Origin: Tubiluchus corallicola
Taxonomy: Eukaryota > Priapulida > Priapulimorpha > Priapulimorphida > Tubiluchidae
Length of the DNA stretch: 38,625 nt
Assembly: GCA_030141605.1 (NCBI GenBank)
Contig: JAQGDQ010001482.1
Location: forward strand, 1 to 38,625
Direction of reading: 5' to 3'
The translations under genes were made by a program, and so were the position numbers. The notes under the pieces are model-generated. The model ran no database searches. It was not told where the DNA came from and saw nothing but the letters and a program-made list of their open reading frames with translations. This document shows, piece by piece, positions 32,738 to 38,625 of this stretch. Within the stretch, counting starts at the first letter, position 1; every line of letters starts with the position of its first letter.

Positions 32738-32765
32738 TTTCCTCCTTGTAGCTCACAATCCATCA

Positions 32766-33869
32766 GCTTCTTTCTTAAAGTTTGACTGTCTCTATTAGTG
32801 CTATTAGTTTTTGAAGTAAAAACTTGACTACATGCATTTTTTATAGATAAACAAAGATGCGTCTAAGTTGTACAATCTTTGCACGAACTCACTGTCGTTA
32901 TATACTACAGCAACTTTAGTGTACTGTTATAAACTGCTGCTTAGAGGCAGCAGAGAGTGATGCTCTGCTTAAACAGCGACATCTTAATTTAAACTCGGTT
33001 TGGGTAACAGTACATGTTCCCTTTGTTTTGCTGAAACAAGCAATAATGCTACTCTCTTTGAGTAGCAAATGTTTGCATGCAAAAATCGATCATAAAATTG
33101 ATGCTAATTATTAATGTACAAGGCAATATTTGGCAATAAAAGTTTTATAAGTCTTATAGGTAGCGTTTCAAAACGCATATAAATTGTATTGAAATTTTTC
33201 TTGTCTATTTCGCAGACAACCATTGATTTCTGGTTTACGTTCAGCTTTTACGGTATCAAATCCCATCAATATTACATAATAAACACGCACTGGCATTAAT
33301 ATGGCCTATGCCTTTAAAAGCCAAAGACTCCGGACGCAGACAGTCGATAAATCCATTTCAATGACAACTTAGAGCAAAGTGTAGAAGAATAATTATGACA
33401 ACATGTTAGTTGATAAACATAAAAAGATGATCGAAAACTGATGTAAACTAAACTAAATTGAAGTTACTCCATACAGTGCTTTCTAAACTGAATGTAACTG
33501 ATTATCTTTGTAACAAAGGTTTTTTATTTCTGAGCAGCAGCCTTTTAGCCAAATTTAATAAAAGTTGAGTGCAACGACAGGCTCAAAAAGATATCATAGG
33601 GAGCTTTTATAAATTACAGCCAGATTACATAATAAAATCAGATTCTTCAAATTAAGTTATGAGAAGGAAGAGCTTTAATATTTTGGCGACATTATTCTCG
33701 TGGAATTTTTAGTTTGTAGTTGAATAAACGCACTGGAATAAAAATTGAATGTTTATAAATTGCCTAGCATTAACTTTGGCAGCTTGGTCCTTAAAACATA
33801 ATTGTGCAAATAAATAAGTTTTTAATTATTTAAGATTTTGTGTTCAAGATTATTACATTTAATGAAACG
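32766..33869. other. Intronic sequence; nothing recognised
   Basis: AT-rich, no elements or frames identified. Confidence 0.45.
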
Positions 33870-33880
33870 AAGTCACAATT

Positions 33881-34475
33881 TCATCAAAATGGAATTTATT
33901 GCCAACCGGTGTCGAACAAAACTGTTCATTATCAAGGCATCTAACACAAAAGAATTTACCAGGACATAGAAATAACATCGAAATACAATACAGTAGTTAA
34001 TAGCCAAAAGATATAAAACCTATAGATTATATAGATAATTTAATAATTTACCTTACAGACTACATAATGTGATTAGTATGAAACTATTTAACATTTTACA
34101 AAACAAACAAACAATTATGTTGCAGTAACAGAACTGTCAAATTTATGTACATCTTTTTCCAGATTGGCTGAACATCGCAGAACCGTACAGACATCTCCTA
34201 GGTGCCAAGGTGGGATAGTATTCGAAGTCAAAATCGTAGTCAAATAACATAATTACAGTAATTTACTGGAACTACACATAAAATGCATTAGGCCCAAGTT
34301 AAATATCAAAGATGAGTAAGTGCACTCTCTAATGCTGAAGTGCACTTGACCTTGTACAACACCAATGTGTTTGTGGAATTCAGTAACAAACTGGCAGCTC
34401 CCTTAAACTGACAGTTCTGTTACTAGTAACAATGGTTCGTTTGTTTGTAGTCGGCAATAAATTTCATTTTGATGA
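33881..34475. mobile_element. Element with inverted terminal repeats and 10-bp target duplication, 595 bp
   Basis: The left end is TCATCAAAATGGAATTTATT then GCC. The right end is GGCAATAAATTTCATTTTGA then TGA. These are inverted repeats of 23 bp with one mismatch. AGTCACAATT flanks both sides directly (33871-33880 and 34476-34485), a 10-bp target duplication. Just inside the left end, on the minus strand, GAACAGTTTTGTTCGACACC forms a 5-bp hairpin followed by GACACC, like the CGAAACG hairpins elsewhere; inside the right end lies a palindrome gttactagtaac. No coding frame. Duplication length would suit a Mutator-like or Penelope-like element; I cannot decide between them. Confidence 0.75.
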
Positions 34476-34499
34476 AGTCACAATTAACCGAAATTTTTA

Positions 34500-34670
34500 A
34501 CTTGAAAGACAGAAAATGTGATAGAAAGTTTGAGGCAGACTGGATTTGAACTAGAAACTTTCGCATTACACTAGTTCAATGGCGTTGGTCGTAAACTAAG
34601 ATCCCTGATTCAAACCCGGGCCACTCCAGACTTTCTCACAGTTGTGCTCTTCCTGTCAAGTCTCGTTTCC
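34500..34670. mobile_element. Head-to-head pair of tRNA-derived SINE heads
   Basis: Plus strand: A box tagttcaatgg (about 34572-34582) and B box gattcaaaccc (about 34607-34617), then ccactccagactttctcaca. Minus strand: B box AGTTCAAATCC (34552-34542) with an A-box-like TGAACTAGTG just upstream, then TCAAACTTTCTATCACA. The two tails resemble each other (ACTTTCT..CACA, CTGTC..TCAAG), so the same family is inserted in opposite directions, with overlapping A boxes. Confidence 0.65.
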
Positions 34671-34984
34671 AAACTGTTTATTTCATTATTATGTTTTTCG
34701 TGGTTTTATATCTAGGTCCAAATATGGAACGCTAAATCTCTGTCTCGCCACAAACTTATTTACAAGAAACGAAGATAATAAAGACTCTTAAGTCTATCAC
34801 AGTAAACCCAGTTTATCCTATGCATGCTTCATTCTTAATCTTACTTTGAAACTTAAAAAACTGTAACTACTGGCTCGCTGTAAGAAGATTAAACCAGATG
34901 TTGTGAATGTGCACTGTTTTTTTATTACTACAGAAAGAAAAAAGACAAGGCTAATTTATGACATTTTAGATTTATAAGAAAAAT

Positions 34985-35045
34985 ATAAAAAATCGCGTCT
35001 TTCTACTAAAACGTTTCGTGCAAACGTCGCTCATTGTCAGTCAAG
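34985..35045 (-). repeat. Degenerate CGAAACG hairpin unit
   Basis: The minus strand reads CTGACAATGAGCGACGTTTG then CACGAAACGTTTTAG. It matches the CTGA..ATGA...CGAAACGTTT frame of the units at 28975 and 10505, but the stem is weak. Confidence 0.4.
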
Positions 35046-35420
35046 GTAACCAAGTCAAGGTGACCTCTAAATCAAAAAGAAATTCACACAACAAATCACT
35101 GTACGTAAAAGTCAGTGTTAATTTAGTAACACTAAGCAACACACAACTACCAAATTAAAACAGCCTTAAATGCTCTTAAATATAATATTGTTAGCAACGT
35201 GGCTGTACCTGCAAATAATATAAGCTTTGACTAAAATTTGTTTTGTTTTTGTTGTATGTTAACCCGCTAATACACTGAATATTTTAAAAAATTGGTCAGT
35301 AAATCTGCTACTACTAATAATAATGAAGGCACGCAGTCATAAATCATTGTTACTTAAGGTTGTTTTAATTTAACGTTTACGTACGACGGTTTGTAGTTTG
35401 AATTAATTTTTGCTTTATAG
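35046..35420. other. Intronic sequence; nothing recognised
   Basis: No element or exon seen in this AT-rich stretch. Confidence 0.45.
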
Positions 35421-35521
35421 AGCGTGGTGTTTCACTCGAGAGTGTGGTGTTTCACTCGAGAGTGTGGTGTTTCACTCGAGAGTGTGGTGTTTCACTCGAG
35501 AGTGTGCTGTTTCACTCGAGA
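35421..35521. repeat. 20-bp tandem repeat, 5 copies
   Basis: Unit agtgtggtgtttcactcgag, almost invariant; the last copy has gtgctg. Each unit ends in the palindrome CTCGAG. Confidence 0.95.
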
Positions 35522-35859
35522 CGTTTCTATAAAATGACGCATATTTTGCATTTCCCTAGCGGTTTTGTTCTTAATTAAATTAAAGATCTCTCACCAAAGA
35601 AAGATTTTTAGATTTCTACAGGGATCAGGTTGTACGCTCCGCTTACGCTTAAGCGCGTTCTGAATTTTCTCTTGATAGTTCTCTGCGAGAGTTCTTGCAA
35701 AGAATAGAGCTTGTCTTCAAGAAACTCTAGAGAGAAAACTCTCTAGTCTGAACACGTCGTAAACCACCAGGCAAAATGTTTCCTTTTTCTATTTATTGTG
35801 TTAATAATAGTATGTAATCATTAATCATATCTATTGTAGTCAAATGTTGATAAACTCAC

Positions 35860-35937
35860 AAGCGTTGAAGGTTCGTTAACCCCTGGAAAGTACGAGACGT
35901 CAGACTGTCAGACTTCAATTTGTTGTGGGATAATTCC
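35860..35937 (-). CDS. Exon encoding a leucine-rich repeat (26 aa)
   Basis: A 78-bp internal exon reading ELSHNKLKSDSL then TSRTFQGLTNLQRL, an animal typical-type LRR (LxxNxL...F.GL.NL..L) with two extra residues (DS) compared with the usual 24. The acceptor is ttcttacag and the donor is GTGAGT. It starts with one base of a split codon, so at least one more coding exon lies upstream, to the right. It ends with TT, which joins the A that opens the next exon to make a Leu codon. It is the first exon I can identify in the gene; no convincing LRR exon was found between here and 38625. Confidence 0.8.
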
Positions 35938-36974
35938 CTGTAAGAAATCCAGAAAATATTCTAGATGATTTACATTTCCACTGAGAATATACATGAAAAT
36001 TGCTAAAATACCGCCTAAGCTAAGTAAAAAAGACTCGTTAAATGCCAAAAGAACATATAAATGTAGTGAAACATTTATGTTGACAATACAAGCTACATCA
36101 TAAAGAAACCAACATGCAGGTGTAATAGTCTAAGCCAATTTTCATGCACAAACAACTTTTCACAGGCTTTACATTATTATTGGAGATTAACCGAGTGGTC
36201 ATACTGGTGTGTTTTGTAAACGAAAGTTAAACAATGATAAGGCTGGTCGGCGAATGGATTTATAACCATCTAGATTTAGTACTCGGTTTTCGTTCGTCCT
36301 ACCTGCTCTGGCTGTTTACCACATAAAAGGAGGATGTACGTACATTCGACCTTGCCAAATACACCTCTTCCAGTTCAGTGTCTCATCTAGAGGGGTTATT
36401 TTTGCTAATGAACTAGGTTCCAGTCCTTGTTGCTCGGTCCTTTGTAGCTTGCAGTGTGCATAATGGTACGAAATATGGTGCTTTAAACATCTACTGTTTT
36501 GAGACATTATATTCAACACATCCAGATACTTTGAGGCCTTAAGGAATAGCAGGGTCAGAAGTCCAAAACCTTTCCAGGTTTAGTAAAAGGAATCTCAGGC
36601 TTAGTTGCTGCAACGGAAGATAGCAAGCCCAGATCAAAGCCAATCAAGAGCCCTCTCAAGTGTGTTGGACACTACTAATCGGTAACTGACCAATGAGGTT
36701 GTGGTAATTAAACAATGCAGTGTCAGCTGAAAAAGTAATTAAGGTTAGAGGATACAATCTGATAGATCACTAATGAACAGCACAAAGCGAGTAGGGTTGT
36801 CACAGAATCTCGAGCTATCATCAATTATTTACATAAAAAGGCATTTTGTGGCACTTCGAAGAATTTAAAAATGAGATATTTAACGCCAGAATTGGTTAGT
36901 GTTAGTGCTATACAAATGGTTGTGTGAAATTACTGGTTTGATGACTTAATGCTCCTTGTGAGCATTCTTCTCAT
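35938..36974. other. Region upstream of the first recognised exon; nothing firm
   Basis: The minus frame 36316-36519 has no recognisable domain. No LRR, LRRNT or signal peptide exon found, so the gene's earlier exons are probably outside the window or too diverged to see. Confidence 0.45.
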
Positions 36975-37305
36975 GTTATTCAGCCAGAGTGACAAGGTTT
37001 TTTCTCAAGAGTAACAAAGTCTTTCTCTAAGTTCACCAAAATAACTAGTGTTTGTCTAGGTTAAGCCAGAATAGCAACGTTTTCCTCAGTCAGAGTAACA
37101 AGCTTATTCCTAAATTCAGGCAGAATAACAAGTTTGTTTCGAGGTTCTGGCAGAATAACAACTTTTTTTTCAAGTTTCAGCCAGAATAACAAGGTTGTTT
37201 CTAGGTTCATTCAGAATAATAAGTTTTTTTCTAGGTTCAGGCAGAATAATAAGTTTTTTTCTAGGTTCAGCCAGAATAACAAGGTTTTTTCTGACTCAAA
37301 GTAAT
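36975..37305. repeat. Diverged tandem repeat of about 31 bp, roughly 10 copies
   Basis: Unit close to ttcagccagaataacaaggt then ttttttctagg. Copies are more diverged on the left than on the right, where two adjacent copies (about 37210-37270) are nearly identical, so expansion was most recent at the right side. Confidence 0.85.
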
Positions 37306-37962
37306 AAAGCTTTTTGAGTTGCATAGCTTAGTTTTAATATAAAAGGAATAACAAGTACGCAATCAAATTCATCAAATCGTTTTTAAGCCGCTTAAGCCGG
37401 AAGAGCATAAGCCGATGATATTCTTACTCAAAACTTCCATTCCAATGACTCGTAAACAAAAATTAGGAAACGTTGCGTGACCGCCATGACATCAACAAAA
37501 TGTTAGAAAACTGCAGCACCTTGGGTCCATGTACTTATGTAGGCATATTCAAATAAATTTGTTAGTGGGCTGCTTGTAAAAGATAAATACTCAAGTCGAA
37601 GACTGAAATAGTTCTATTGTGCCTGAAAAACAGACATTACACAACTTATGTATGGTTACCTACTTTCAACAATGTGATCTTAAATATTACCCATTTTTCT
37701 GTTTAGGCCTTGTAAGTAAAAAAAAATGTGCCAAAATTTACTTGTTGTTGTTCGGCATCACTTTTTCCGGCAGGTAAAAAAGAATCTTTACAGCTAGTTT
37801 GCTACTAGTGCCCTAGTAGGTCCCAGAGCCCTAGTAGGCTACCTGTTTGCCTATACAGTAAGTACGGTGATTATAATTTATCGTGTCCCACAGAGTTTTC
37901 TGCTTGGCGTGCCATGATGCTGTTGTTTGTCTTTATACATGTCGTGTCTCGTTCGCATGTAA

Positions 37963-38139
37963 GCAGAACTTACGGTTGCAGCCAATCTCATCAAGACGGT
38001 AATTGAACGCGTGGGCGTTTGCAAAAAAGCCGTGAACGTGACACGTGAAACATTAAACGAGACAGCAGCAGATGAGCTTAATACTAATACGAAGTTTAGC
38101 AAGCTGAAAGTCAGACAAGTAAAATCAAGAGAAGTTTAG
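37963..38139 (+). other. Open segment, possible exon of a neighbouring plus-strand gene
   Basis: A 58-codon open segment between stops reads AELTVAANLIKTVIERVG, then VCKKAVNVTRETLNETAADE and LNTNTKFSKLKVRQ. It looks amphipathic and helical with protein-like composition, and recalls the helical part of GAIN domains in adhesion GPCRs (..NLI..VIERV...VT.E.L...A..L). AG acceptors occur near 37966 and a weak GT donor near 38119. The opposite strand is also open (38102-37878) with a fair acceptor and a strong donor (ACC/GTAAGT), but that frame is not protein-like and ends in the wrong phase for the receptor. I would not call either strand a gene on this evidence. Confidence 0.22.
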
Positions 38140-38625
38140 GATAGAATTAAAAATAACGCGCAGTTACATGATAGGTGTAAATATATCTGTTTCTGCATTT
38201 ACTTTTGCTATCACTACCTCATCATCTTGAGCCATGTGTCCTCACAATAGAATATGTGCAAACTTTTCATTTGCTTAAAAATGTAAACTACTTTAATCGT
38301 ATTGTCTAGTATATTACAGTTGCCAGAGTTGGAGGTTAAATAATTTTTTAAATACATTTTATTGATACAGCTTGGAATATAGCTATCCGTAAGTTATGGA
38401 AACTGCCGTCTAGAGCTCACACTTTCATTTTGCTCCACATTGCTGGTGCCGTTCAGCCAAGTAAGCACTTAATTCCAGGCAGCTAGCGACAATAAAGATA
38501 ACAAAGGATTGTGTATAAGTTTTGTTGAAAACGGGAATTTTGATTTTTATGGTGCTTTTTAAATTAATTGCTTTGTTTTCTTGTATGTAAATAATATCCG
38601 TGCTTGTTTTTGTTGTTGTTTTTAT
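38140..38625. other. Non-coding sequence; nothing recognised
   Basis: AT-rich sequence to the window edge with a short tgttgttgtt run at the end. Confidence 0.5.

Larger units (their letters stand above)
277..35937 (-). other. Gene model: LRR / cysteine-rich / single-pass membrane receptor, partial at both ends
   Basis: Ten minus-strand exons splice into one continuous frame of about 426 codons. Order: six leucine-rich repeats, LRRCT cap, three six-cysteine modules, transmembrane helix, basic juxtamembrane sequence. All introns have GT donors and AG acceptors. Junctions among the LRR exons and into the LRRCT are phase 2 and each rebuilds a Leu codon; junctions from LRRCT through the cysteine modules to the TM exon are phase 1; the TM exon ends in phase 0. 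Intron sizes run from 283 bp to 11.5 kb. Eight or more N-glycosylation sequons lie N-terminal to the TM helix and none after it, fitting type I topology. Missing: start codon, signal peptide and first repeats (right of the window) and the cytoplasmic domain (left). A receptor kinase, a phosphatase or a tail-only receptor are all possible. Domain calls rest on reading motifs, not on a profile search. Confidence 0.85.

Noticed and set aside
34021-34110. Possible LRR exon with donor-like cttacag (plus orientation)
   Set aside because: The minus-strand translation has stops and no LxxNxL pattern.
36316-36519. 67-codon minus-strand frame
   Set aside because: No recognisable domain, no phase fit to the receptor and no repeated family seen.
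37878-38102. Signal-peptide exon of the receptor on the minus strand (LLNFVLVLSSSAAV...)
   Set aside because: No in-frame ATG at its start, it ends in phase 0 while LRR exons need phase 2, and it carries no cysteine-bearing LRRNT. The opposite strand looks more protein-like.

Overview
The window is eukaryotic, AT-rich, intron-dominated DNA, most likely from an invertebrate metazoan. The evidence is GT-AG split exons of an animal-type receptor, tRNA-derived SINEs, decayed non-LTR retrotransposons, a Tc1/mariner-type MITE and very abundant minisatellites. No bacterial-style genes, operons or RNA genes were seen. The species cannot be fixed from the sequence.

One gene explains the coding content. 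It runs on the minus strand across almost the whole window, with ten recognisable exons between 35937 and 277 that total about 1.28 kb of coding sequence. In transcription order they encode leucine-rich repeats (35937-35860, 31717-31646, 31362-31291, 23924-23856, and a double repeat at 18596-18441), an LRR C-terminal cap (15621-15449), three consecutive six-cysteine modules of GCC2/GCC3 or ephrin-receptor-like type (14628-14440, 13489-13331, 12132-11923), and a transmembrane exon with a basic stop-transfer sequence (377-277). Every LRR junction is phase 2 and rebuilds a leucine codon. Every cysteine-module junction is phase 1. The reading frame therefore closes across all nine introns. The start (signal peptide and first repeats) lies to the right of the window, and the cytoplasmic part to the left. 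The product is a type I LRR/cysteine-rich cell-surface receptor; its signalling domain is not visible.

Introns fill the rest and are rich in repeats. Nine tandem arrays (units of 22, 33, 51, 42, 71, 43, 17, 20 and about 31 bp) cover about 6.8 kb, roughly 18% of the window. The long open frames in this window are almost all by-products of these arrays. Dispersed elements include a hAT-like MITE (519-897), a Tc1/mariner MITE with TA duplication (7966-8506), two head-to-head 5'-truncated LINEs (8945-9780 minus, 9790-10445 plus), another LINE C-terminus (27260-27430), a possible 5' LTR (28213-28710), tRNA-derived SINEs (11766-11903, 32586-32737, and an inverted pair at 34500-34670), and a family of hairpin units ending in CGAAACG followed by CAATAAA or ATAAAA. 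One member of that family forms an element with inverted ends and a 10-bp target duplication (33881-34475).

At the right edge a short plus-strand open segment (37963-38139) may be an exon of a neighbouring gene, but this is weak.
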